From the NCBI GenBank assembly GCA_024762925.1, contig JANTGM010000037.1, positions 1-50,047 on the forward strand: 50,047 bases of DNA. Direction: 5' to 3'. Below, piece after piece: positions 24,264-31,924 of the stretch (positions are counted from its first letter, which is position 1; the number at the start of each line of letters is the position of its first letter). The stretch is from Kofleriaceae bacterium. Lineage in GTDB: Bacteria > Myxococcota_A > Polyangia > Haliangiales > Haliangiaceae. The notes under the pieces are model-generated. The model did not search any database. It had not been told where the DNA came from and saw only the letters and a list, made by a program, of their open reading frames with translations. The position numbers and the translations under genes are program-made.

Positions 24264-26294
24264 ATGGCATTGGATCCGAGATTCAGGGCGCTCTTCGAGA
24301 CCTTCTTCGAGGAGGCGGCTGAGGGGCTTACGGCAGCCGAAGGCGCGCTGCTCAACCTCAGTCCAGGAAGCGAAGATAGCGAACTCGTAAATCTTCTGTT
24401 TCGGTCCATACACTCGATCAAAGGCGGGGGAGGTACGTTTGGCTTCACTCATCTCGGACGTCTTTCGCACGTCATGGAGACGCTCCTCGATCAAGTTCGG
24501 GAAGGCTCACGGCATCTAGAGTCGCACTCACAAGATCTTCTCCTCCAGAGCGTCGATTGTCTGCGATGCATCTTGATTGCGCACAAAGAAGCTGTGGATG
24601 TGGATGAGGAGCGATGTGAGCGTTTAAGCCTCGAAATCGAGAGCATCCTGGCCGCTGGGCCTGGTGCTGCAAAGGAGGCGGCCCCAAACACTGAGGTCGT
24701 CGAATCGCTTCACTCGCAGCATGGCTGGCGAATCGCGTTTCAACCGTTTCCGCACTTCATGGCTCATGGGAACGATCCATATCGTCTGATTCGGTTGGTG
24801 CAGGAGCTTGGGCCAACTACCATCGTGAGCAGCTTTGCGGAGGCCAAGAGCTTTGCCAGCTTTGAGCCCGAAACGTGTGCATGCTCGTGGATTCTCGAGC
24901 TTCGTGGAGAGGCTTCTCGCGAAGAGGTTCGGGACATATTCTCGTGGGTTGAAGGCGACGATTGCGAGCTTGAAATTGTCGAACTGGCCGACGAGAGCGC
25001 TTCCAAAACTGAAGCAGAATTCGAGGTTGCAAGCGAGGTGGCAACACACGCGACATCACAAGCGAGTACCTCGGTGCAAATGGCGTCGAGTTCGATTCGA
25101 GTTCCGGTAGACAAGATCGATAGCCTCGTGAACTTGGTTGGTGAACTCGTCATAACCCAATCAATGCTTGCACGAGTGGAACAAGACAACGTTCTGCACC
25201 AAGTTCCTGAGCTGCGCGATGGCCTCGGTGAACTTGAGCGCAACACCAGAGAGCTGCAGGAGACTGTCATGCGAATTCGCATGTTGCCGATTGGAACGAC
25301 CTTTGCTCGGTTTCCACGGCTGGTTCACGACCTGGGCCGCCAACTCGGCAAGCACATCGACCTTCGGCTTTCTGGGGAAAACACCGAGCTCGATAAGACC
25401 GTGTTGGAAAACATCGGTGACCCCTTGGTGCACATAATTCGCAACTGCGTCGATCATGGGATTGAAGCGCCCGCGTCTCGGGAAGCCGTTGGAAAGGATC
25501 CCATGGGCACCATTGATTTGAGAGCCTTTCATCAGGGCGGCCACGTTGTGATCGAAGTTCGCGATGATGGGGCAGGGGTGAATCGGGAGAAACTGCTCGC
25601 AAAGGCCGCCGAGAAGGGTTTGGTAGAAGCAGATGCTGCATTGTCTGATGAACAAGTTCTGCAGATTCTCTTCCATCCCGGTCTGAGCACAGCCGAGCAG
25701 GTTTCCGACATCTCGGGGCGTGGTGTGGGCATGGACGTGGTGAAACGAAATATCGAGGCACTCGGGGGCGCGATTGCCGTCGCTAGTGAACCTGGCAAGG
25801 GCACGCTCTTTCGGATTCGTCTTCCCCTCACGCTCGCGATCATCGACGGCCAGAGGGTTCGGATTGGTGACGAGACGTACATTATTCCACTTGTAAATAT
25901 TGTCGAGTCTCTACAGGCCAAACATCACCATATTACGTGTATTGCAGGCCGTGCCGAAGTGTATCGCTTTCGAGGCGAGGCGCTTCAATTGGTGCGAGTG
26001 TCAGAAGTTCTCTCAGTTCCGAGAAGTCAGAAGTCTCGCGATGGAATGGTCGTTGTTGTGGAAGGTGATGACCGCGAGGTTGCGCTAGTGGTGGATGAAC
26101 TCTTGGGGATTCAGCAAGTGGTGATCAAGAGCCTCGACACCAATTTTGAACGCGTTGCCGGACTCTCTGGTGCCACTATCTTGGGAGACGGAACGATCGC
26201 ACTCATTTTGGACATGAACGGATTGATTCGACTGGCAAATAGCTGGAGGCATTCTCGTGCCACGCAAAGCCGATGCCGTTTGGCATCGCAGTAG
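24264..26294 (+). CDS. cheA: Chemotaxis histidine kinase CheA
   Basis: This is a 676-aa sensor kinase in the usual order. The P1 Hpt domain has H50 in FRSIHSIKGGGGTFGF. A P2-like region follows (HGWRIAFQPFPHFMAHGNDP). Next are the P3 dimerisation helices starting DKIDSLVNLVGELVI, then the P4 ATPase with N-box NCVDHGIEAPASR, G1 DDGAGVN and G2 GRGVGMDVVK. A C-terminal CheW-like P5 domain starts near VRIGDETYIIPL. It phosphorylates CheY and CheB and possibly controls the STAS protein. No receiver domain is fused to it. Start ATG has GAGGG about 7 nt upstream. Confidence 0.97.
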   Translation: MALDPRFRALFETFFEEAAEGLTAAEGALLNLSPGSEDSELVNLLFRSIHSIKGGGGTFGFTHLGRLSHVMETLLDQVREGSRHLESHSQDLLLQSVDCLRCILIAHKEAVDVDEERCERLSLEIESILAAGPGAAKEAAPNTEVVESLHSQHGWRIAFQPFPHFMAHGNDPYRLIRLVQELGPTTIVSSFAEAKSFASFEPETCACSWILELRGEASREEVRDIFSWVEGDDCELEIVELADESASKTEAEFEVASEVATHATSQASTSVQMASSSIRVPVDKIDSLVNLVGELVITQSMLARVEQDNVLHQVPELRDGLGELERNTRELQETVMRIRMLPIGTTFARFPRLVHDLGRQLGKHIDLRLSGENTELDKTVLENIGDPLVHIIRNCVDHGIEAPASREAVGKDPMGTIDLRAFHQGGHVVIEVRDDGAGVNREKLLAKAAEKGLVEADAALSDEQVLQILFHPGLSTAEQVSDISGRGVGMDVVKRNIEALGGAIAVASEPGKGTLFRIRLPLTLAIIDGQRVRIGDETYIIPLVNIVESLQAKHHHITCIAGRAEVYRFRGEALQLVRVSEVLSVPRSQKSRDGMVVVVEGDDREVALVVDELLGIQQVVIKSLDTNFERVAGLSGATILGDGTIALILDMNGLIRLANSWRHSRATQSRCRLASQ

Positions 26295-26307
26295 AAGGAG
26301 TAGAGCA

Positions 26308-26841
26308 ATGGAAGGGGTTATTGGACTGGGCGACACGAGCATTGCGGCAATCGGCACAAGCGAGTCAGGGGCCTCCAAAGGTGCACAGCAGTTTCTGACA
26401 TTCATGCTCGACGAGCAGGAATACGGAGTGGACATCCTCGATGTACAGGAGATTCGCGGCAAAGGGACGGTTACTCGCATTCCCAACGTTCCAAGCGACA
26501 TTCGAGGCATCATAAATCTTCGCGGCATCATCGTGCCCGTAGTGGACTTGCGAGTGCGATTTGGGATGGAGGCGAAGTCAGCCCCCCCAAAGCGTGTGAG
26601 TATTGTTGTGCTCAAAGTTAAGAGCGGTAACCGAGAACGTGCCGTTGGGATCGTGGTCGATGCAGTCTCTGATGTCTATAGCGTCACCGCGGACAACATT
26701 AAGGACGCCCCCGAGATGGGCGACGATGTAGATCACGAATTCGCCTCGGGCCTAGCGATTGTGGGCGAGAGGCTCATCATCTTGCTGGAAGCGAGCAAGC
26801 TTCTCAGCGGCGAGGCAACTGGCGATTTGGAAGCAAGGTAG
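26308..26841 (+). CDS. cheW: Chemotaxis coupling protein CheW
   Basis: CheW links receptors to CheA. The 177-aa protein has a 25-residue polar N-terminal extension, then a single CheW domain: [51 protein letters not shown] and [13 protein letters not shown]. The start is ATG 26308, with GGAG spaced 7 nt upstream; an earlier in-frame ATG lies inside cheA and is rejected. It is located between cheA and the soluble receptor gene. Confidence 0.95.
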   Translation: MEGVIGLGDTSIAAIGTSESGASKGAQQFLTFMLDEQEYGVDILDVQEIRGKGTVTRIPNVPSDIRGIINLRGIIVPVVDLRVRFGMEAKSAPPKRVSIVVLKVKSGNRERAVGIVVDAVSDVYSVTADNIKDAPEMGDDVDHEFASGLAIVGERLIILLEASKLLSGEATGDLEAR

Positions 26842-26855
26842 GCGGGCACGGAACT

Positions 26856-28958
26856 ATGAAAACCAACAAGGACAAGACTATGGACAAGAGGAAGGCTGCG
26901 AAACCTGCTGCGAAGAGGAAGGCTGCGAAACCTGCTGCGAAGAGGAAGGCTGCGAAACCTGCGGTGAAGAAGAAGGCTGCGAAACCTGTGGTGAAGAAGA
27001 AGGCTGCGAAACCTGCCGTGAAGAAGCCACGTACACGAGGCCCGAGCAAGAAAGAGGTCGCGCTCGCAGCGGAACTCACGCGTTTCAAGTCGGCGTTAAA
27101 CCTGGCGACAACCGCCATGATGTCCATCAACAAGGACTTCGAAGTTGATTACGCCAATGACGAGACCTATCGGCTACTGGAGTATCACGCGGACACACTG
27201 CGCACGCTGTATCCATCGTTTCGTACCGAAAGGCTCCTTGGTACATGCATTGACATCTTTCACCGTGTTCCATCCCATCAGAGAAACCTTCTCGCCGATC
27301 CACAGAATCTGCCATTCAAGTCGGTGATAACGGTTGGCCCGCTGAAGTTCGAAATCAACGTGGCGGGCATCTCCAGTGAGGACGGTGAGATTGACGGGTG
27401 GTTTCTTTGTTGGGATGACGTCACCGAGAAACACGCGCAGGAAACGGAGTCACTGAGACTGCAGTCAGCCATCGATAACGCTCGCACCGCGATCATGATG
27501 ATCGATATGGACCTGACAATCACGTATGTGAATCAGTCCACGAAGAAACTGCTCGCTGCTCGGCGCGACGAACTGCGGCGTCTGTACCCAACGTTTGAGG
27601 TTGAGAACATTGTTGGCACGTGCATTGACGTGTTTCATCGAAACCCGGCGCACCAACGCCGTTTGCTCTCCGACCCGTCCAATCTGCCGTGGCAATCCGA
27701 CATCAACGTTGGGCCGCTGACCTTCGACATTAACGTTCGGGGCGTCTACGATGTTGATGGCAAACAGGTTGGCTGCTCCCTTGAATGGGACGATGTAACG
27801 GACCAGCGCAATGGTCAGGAACAGGTTGAGAGAATCATTGCCTCGGCAGTTGGTGGCCAGCTTGATGGGCGGATTGAGACATCTGCCTACTCTGGTTTTA
27901 TGCGCGACTTCTGCGAAGGGGTTAACAGTCTTGTCGATGCCATTGTGGCGCCAATGGACGGAATTTCCAACGTCGCCGATGCTCTTGCCAAAGGCGATCT
28001 AACCAAGACGATGGAGGGCGAGTATCAAGGCCAGTTCGCATCGGTGAAGGACTCTCTCAATGCCAGCATCGCCGTGCTGAGCTCGATGGTGGCCAAGATC
28101 AACTACACCGCAAGCGAGTTGTCGGCAGAGGCGAGCACAATTTCCCAGGGCAATACCGAGCTGAATGATCGCACGCAGGAACAGGCCGCCTCGCTTGAGG
28201 AAACCGCTGCGGCCGTCGAGCAAATGACGTCGACAACAAGGCAGAACGCGACCAACGCCAACAATGCAAGCACGTTGAGCCGTGAGGCGTCGCTTTTGGC
28301 GAATCGTGGTGGGGATGTCGTAGGGAAGGCTGTTACTGCCATGGAGAGCATCAATTCGGCATCTAAGAAAATTGCGGATATTATCGGGGTTATCGACGAG
28401 ATTGCGTTTCAGACGAACATTCTCGCGCTGAACGCCGCAGTGGAGGCGGCCCGCGCTGGAGAGCAAGGTCGCGGATTCGCTGTTGTCGCCTCCGAAGTGC
28501 GCAACCTCGCGCAACGCAGCGCTGGCGCAGCCAAGGAGATCAAGGGGCTAATTCAAGACAGTGTTGAGAGAGTCGCAGAAGGTTCAAGCTTGGTGAATGA
28601 ATCGGGGCAGACTCTTTCCGAGATTGTGCGTTCTGTTGACCAGGTGAGTCGAATCATTGAAGACATTGCCACAGCCTCGGAGGAACAGAGTGCTGGTGTC
28701 GAGTCCATCAATCAGGCCGTGATGAAGCTTGACGAGATGACACAGAAGAATGCGGCTCTTGTCGAAGAGGCGGCGGCCACAAGTGGTGCTATGGACGTCA
28801 AGGCGCATGGCCTCCTTGATCTCATGAATCACTTCACCATTGACAAGGGGCAAGCAGCTCCCGTGCCTTCGATGCCAGCTGCATCGAGAACAACGACCTC
28901 GGCATCGGTTCGGGCAGCGCCCATGTCCAGTCCTGGCGATGGCTGGTCCGAGTTCTAG
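26856..28958 (+). CDS. Soluble chemoreceptor with histone-like basic tail and two PAS domains
   Basis: The protein is 700 aa with no membrane segment. Residues of about 9-60 are very basic and are made of five 9-residue repeats of [18 protein letters not shown] type, resembling histone H1 or HU-like C-tails. Two PAS domains follow, both with the receptor-type motif [15 protein letters not shown] or [15 protein letters not shown] and ending WDDVT. Next come a HAMP-like region ([21 protein letters not shown]) and the signalling coiled coil with the hairpin [20 protein letters not shown] and [20 protein letters not shown]. The C-terminus is GWSEF, an aromatic-x-x-Phe tether pentapeptide. It should be a cytoplasmic receptor; the tail suggests DNA or nucleoid attachment, as reported for FrzCD of Myxococcus. 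Start is ATG 26856; ATG 26880 is also possible. Confidence 0.93.
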   Translation: MKTNKDKTMDKRKAAKPAAKRKAAKPAAKRKAAKPAVKKKAAKPVVKKKAAKPAVKKPRTRGPSKKEVALAAELTRFKSALNLATTAMMSINKDFEVDYANDETYRLLEYHADTLRTLYPSFRTERLLGTCIDIFHRVPSHQRNLLADPQNLPFKSVITVGPLKFEINVAGISSEDGEIDGWFLCWDDVTEKHAQETESLRLQSAIDNARTAIMMIDMDLTITYVNQSTKKLLAARRDELRRLYPTFEVENIVGTCIDVFHRNPAHQRRLLSDPSNLPWQSDINVGPLTFDINVRGVYDVDGKQVGCSLEWDDVTDQRNGQEQVERIIASAVGGQLDGRIETSAYSGFMRDFCEGVNSLVDAIVAPMDGISNVADALAKGDLTKTMEGEYQGQFASVKDSLNASIAVLSSMVAKINYTASELSAEASTISQGNTELNDRTQEQAASLEETAAAVEQMTSTTRQNATNANNASTLSREASLLANRGGDVVGKAVTAMESINSASKKIADIIGVIDEIAFQTNILALNAAVEAARAGEQGRGFAVVASEVRNLAQRSAGAAKEIKGLIQDSVERVAEGSSLVNESGQTLSEIVRSVDQVSRIIEDIATASEEQSAGVESINQAVMKLDEMTQKNAALVEEAAATSGAMDVKAHGLLDLMNHFTIDKGQAAPVPSMPAASRTTTSASVRAAPMSSPGDGWSEF
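26886..27020 (+). repeat. Five tandem 27-bp repeats encoding Lys/Ala/Pro units
   Basis: Five in-frame copies of a 27-bp unit occupy 26886-26912, 26913-26939, 26940-26966, 26967-26993 and 26994-27020. The first two are identical; later ones differ by a few bases, giving KR/KK and AA/AV/VV changes only. The repeat encodes the histone-H1-like tail of the soluble receptor and could expand or contract by slippage. Confidence 0.92.
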
Positions 28959-29017
28959 GAACGCACTTGTGAGCAACAACCAATGCCACTCTGCTCGCGA
29001 CTGGGAGCAAAGCTACA

Positions 29018-29875
29018 ATGAGTGACGAGTTTGACAAGAACCGGGACTACCGTTTCACGAAAGCGCACTTTGCCTACCTCTCAGGCCTGGTGGAGCGGGA
29101 GATTGGAATCCAGCTTCCCGAGCACAAGGAGCGCTTGGTCTACGGACGGCTTGTGCACAGACTGCGGGACTTGAGGTTGAGCGACTGTGAGGATTACATC
29201 CGCCTGCTCGAAGACCCAAGCAGTGGAGAGATGCGAGAATTCCTAAACGCCGTGACGACCAACGTGACGTCGTTTTTTCGGGAACCACATCAGTGGAAAG
29301 CGCTGCGAGAGAGGTTGCTCCCGGAACTCCTGGCGACAAAGTCCGAAAAGCGTCTTCGCATTTGGTCGGCGGGATGCTCAACCGGGCAAGAGCCCTACAG
29401 CATCATGATGTGCCTCAGTGAGTTCTTTGATGAGTCTTGGGACGTCCAGCTTCTGGCGACCGACTTGGATACAAAGGTCATTGAGACGGCCCAAGAGGCA
29501 ATCTACAAAGAAGAGTTGGTGAATCGATTTACGCAAGCACAGAAGAGACGATGGTTGTTTCGTGGCACTGGTGAACACCGTGGAATGGTGAAGGTTCGTC
29601 CAGAGCTGCGGACGAACGTGACATTTAAGCCGCTCAATCTGCTTAAGCCGTGGCCCTTTGCCGGCCCATTCGACATGATTTTCTGCCGCAATGTCATGAT
29701 CTACTTTGACAAGCAGCTCATGTTCGATCTGGTTCGGCGGTTCGAAGAGAAACTCACGCCTGGTGGACTGCTCTTGGTTGGCCACTCAGAATCTCTTGTC
29801 GGTGGAGATTTTCGACTTGAATCGATTGCGAGGAACACCTATCGAATGCCACCTGTCACAGAGCGGGCTGCATGA
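29018..29875 (+). CDS. cheR: Chemotaxis protein methyltransferase CheR
   Basis: CheR methylates receptor glutamates using S-adenosylmethionine, for adaptation. The 285-aa protein has the N-terminal helical domain (FAYLSGLVEREIGIQLPEHK), the VTTNVTSFFREPHQW motif, the SAM-binding IWSAGCSTGQEPYS and the IFCRNVMIYFDKQ motif, ending GHSESLVGG and YRMP. It starts with ATG. The stop overlaps the cheD start by ATGA, so translation is coupled. Confidence 0.97.
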   Translation: MSDEFDKNRDYRFTKAHFAYLSGLVEREIGIQLPEHKERLVYGRLVHRLRDLRLSDCEDYIRLLEDPSSGEMREFLNAVTTNVTSFFREPHQWKALRERLLPELLATKSEKRLRIWSAGCSTGQEPYSIMMCLSEFFDESWDVQLLATDLDTKVIETAQEAIYKEELVNRFTQAQKRRWLFRGTGEHRGMVKVRPELRTNVTFKPLNLLKPWPFAGPFDMIFCRNVMIYFDKQLMFDLVRRFEEKLTPGGLLLVGHSESLVGGDFRLESIARNTYRMPPVTERAA

Positions 29876-30501
29876 GGGTTGTCGATCGAAGCGCGGGGCA
29901 GGCCTATTCGGTGTTCTGGGACCCACGTTCGGAACGCCAGATCCTCCGCGTATCTCCGGGGGGCTACTGTGTAACGCAAGGGTCGCATCTGATTAGCACC
30001 GTGCTAGGGTCGTGCGTCGCAACATGCATCCGTGACCCAAAGGCTCAAGTAGCCGGCATGAATCATTTCATGCTTCCGGAAGCGCCTGACGATGGCCACG
30101 AGGAATGGCGTGGCCTCACGGGAATGGAAGCACGCTACGGGAACTTCGCGATGGAGTGCCTTATCAATGAGCTGATGGCCCGTGGCGCGGCAAAAGAAAG
30201 AATGCAGGTGAAAGTTTTCGGTGGTGGTGATGTTCTAGGGGCGGAACGGTCGGGGGCTTCGCTTGCGAGGTCTGTGGGGAATCGGAATATCGCGTTTGTA
30301 AGAGAATATCTTAAGAGCGAAGGGCTGGTTGTGATGTCTCAGGATCTTGGTGGGCGCGTTTCTCGGAGTGTGAGGTATTTGCCGATTACCGGCCAAGTGT
30401 GGGTGAAACACATGGAGCATCGAACGTCATCGGAAGAAGCCGCGTATCGGAAACGGCTTCACGACGAGCGTGTTGAGACAAACGATGTCGAGTTTTTCTA
30501 G
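29872..30501 (+). CDS. cheD: Chemoreceptor glutamine deamidase CheD
   Basis: CheD deamidates receptor glutamines to glutamates. The 209-aa protein has the catalytic Cys in TVLGSCVATCIRD, the His in AGMNHFMLP and the Thr/Lys-containing VKVFGGGDVL region, plus a C-terminal helix extension (SSEEAAYRKRLHDERVETND). It starts four bases inside cheR. The TAG stop is provided by the CTAG that begins the downstream inverted-repeat element. Confidence 0.95.
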   Translation: MRVVDRSAGQAYSVFWDPRSERQILRVSPGGYCVTQGSHLISTVLGSCVATCIRDPKAQVAGMNHFMLPEAPDDGHEEWRGLTGMEARYGNFAMECLINELMARGAAKERMQVKVFGGGDVLGAERSGASLARSVGNRNIAFVREYLKSEGLVVMSQDLGGRVSRSVRYLPITGQVWVKHMEHRTSSEEAAYRKRLHDERVETNDVEFF

Positions 30502-30679
30502 TGCGCGATCCAGAAAAATTGAGATGGGATCGCGAAGTACGCTTGTTCGCTGCTAAGGCGCGCGAAGGGAGCTTGCTGGGGCAAGTGACCGATCAAGCAA
30601 CCATGAGCGTTGACTCATCAACACGTCCAGCAAGGAGAAGACGAGTGAGCACGCTCAACCTCTTTGAATCGCGCACTAG
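30498..30679 (+). repeat. Inverted-repeat (MITE-like) element, copy between cheD and cheB
   Basis: This is a 182-bp element with CTAG at both ends and terminal inverted repeats: CTAGTGCGCGATCCA at the left and CTAGTGCGCGATTCA (read in reverse) at the right, differing at one position. Inside are the hairpin CTTGC-TGGG-GCAAG (30572-30585), the box GTGACCGATCAAGCAAC and a second hairpin GTTGA-CTCA-TCAAC (30609-30622). It contains no transposase. It starts on the TAG stop of cheD and shares its right CTAG with the next element. Confidence 0.85.
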
Positions 30680-30849
30680 TGTCGGGTCCAGAATGGTTGA
30701 TCGACGATCGCGAAGGGGGGGCGTTCACAGGCAAAGCGCGAACAACGAGCTTGCTGGGGCAAGGGAGGCGCTGAGCAACGCAGAGCCGAAGGCGTCCAGA
30801 GGACGAAGAACCGAGCGAGCGCGAGCAAGATTTTTGAATCCGACACGAG
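30676..30849 (+). repeat. Second inverted-repeat (MITE-like) element upstream of cheB
   Basis: This is a 174-bp element in tandem with, and in the same orientation as, the preceding copy. The left end is CTAGTGTCGGGTCCAGAA; the right end read in reverse is CTCGTGTCGGATTCAAAA, 14 of 18 matching. The ends differ from those of the neighbour (TCGG instead of GCGCG) but still match each other. Internal hairpins are CTTGC-TGGG-GCAAG (30750-30763) and CGTCC-AGA-GGACG (30793-30805). The right end stops a few bases before the cheB ribosome-binding site. The two elements fill the whole cheD-cheB gap. Confidence 0.8.
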
Positions 30850-30868
30850 TGCAGAAAGGTGAAGGATA

Positions 30869-31909
30869 GTGGGCGCGATTAAGGTCTTGATTGTCGATGA
30901 CTCAGCTTTGGTCTGTGAAATGCTGACGGGCATCTTTGCGAGCGATTCTGCCTTTGAAGTTGTGGGGGTTGCCCATGATCCATACGAGGCTCGCGACCTC
31001 ATCAAGCAACTCAACCCAGACGTGTTGACGCTGGATATTGAAATGCCCCGAATGGATGGTATTAGCTTCTTGCGCAACCTCATGCGCTTGCGGCCGATGC
31101 CTGTAGTCATGGTCTCGTCACTCACGCAGAGGGGCAGCAAGCAGACCCTAGACGCACTTGAGCTTGGTGCTTTCGACTTTGTCGCCAAGCCACATACGGG
31201 CGACTTGCGAGATTTGGAAACCGAGATTCGCCGCAAAGTTCGCGCCGCGGCTGGAATCGGAGTCACGAGCGTCCAGCGGCCCAAACCAGAACCAACAGAG
31301 CGTATTGGCAGGCAGGGCACAAGCATCATTGGCATCGGTGCTTCGACCGGAGGTACTTCGGCACTAAGACATGTTCTGGCTGAGATGCCCGCCGATAGCC
31401 CACCGATCGCTATCGTGCAGCACTTGCCAGCTGCCTTCAGCAAGGCCTTTGCCAAACGCCTTGATGGTGTGTCACCACTGGCCGTTACACTTGCGGAAGA
31501 CGGTATGCACGTTATGCCAGGGCACGCCTATGTGGCCCCGGGGGACGCGCATATGACAGTGGAGGGGCGCAGGAGGGTCGTCTTGCGCCTAGAGAAATCC
31601 GCGTGTGTCAACGGCCATATGCCGGCCGTAGACCCGCTCTTTGCTTCGATGGCTGCGAACCTCAGTGACCGATGCATTGGCGCTTTGATGACGGGGATGG
31701 GCGCCGATGGGGCCGCTGGGCTGTTGGCGATTCGCAGGGCCGGCGGCTATACCCTTGCGCAGGACGAGGCTACTTCGGTGGTGTGGGGTATGCCAGGTGA
31801 AGCGGTGAAACGAGGAGCCGCCTGCGAAGTGGTAGGACTGCCAACGCTGGCCCGTAGCCTAGTTCGCGTGGTTCGCAAGCAAGCCGACCGCAGAAACGCT
31901 GCTGGCTAA
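30869..31909 (+). CDS. cheB: Protein-glutamate methylesterase CheB
   Basis: CheB removes receptor methyl groups and deamidates glutamines when phosphorylated by CheA. The 346-aa protein has an N-terminal receiver domain (VDDSALVCEML, phospho-site D56 in LTLDIEMPRMDG, K107 in DFVAKPHT) and a C-terminal methylesterase with catalytic S159 in IGIGASTGGTSAL, H185 in IVQHLPAAF and D280 in MTGMGADGAAG. The start is GTG 30869, preceded by AAGGTGAAGGA. It is separated from the rest of the operon by two repeat elements, which may change its expression relative to cheR and cheD. Confidence 0.97.
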   Translation: MGAIKVLIVDDSALVCEMLTGIFASDSAFEVVGVAHDPYEARDLIKQLNPDVLTLDIEMPRMDGISFLRNLMRLRPMPVVMVSSLTQRGSKQTLDALELGAFDFVAKPHTGDLRDLETEIRRKVRAAAGIGVTSVQRPKPEPTERIGRQGTSIIGIGASTGGTSALRHVLAEMPADSPPIAIVQHLPAAFSKAFAKRLDGVSPLAVTLAEDGMHVMPGHAYVAPGDAHMTVEGRRRVVLRLEKSACVNGHMPAVDPLFASMAANLSDRCIGALMTGMGADGAAGLLAIRRAGGYTLAQDEATSVVWGMPGEAVKRGAACEVVGLPTLARSLVRVVRKQADRRNAAG

Positions 31910-31924
31910 GAAATCAGCGCGTGA

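Noticed and set aside
26886-27020. CRISPR-like array
   Set aside because: The 27-bp units are directly adjacent without spacers and are in-frame protein repeats.
30501-30869. 122-codon reading frame between cheD and cheB as a real gene
   Set aside because: It lies wholly within two inverted-repeat elements and its Arg/Ser-rich translation has no recognisable fold. It is kept only as an observation.
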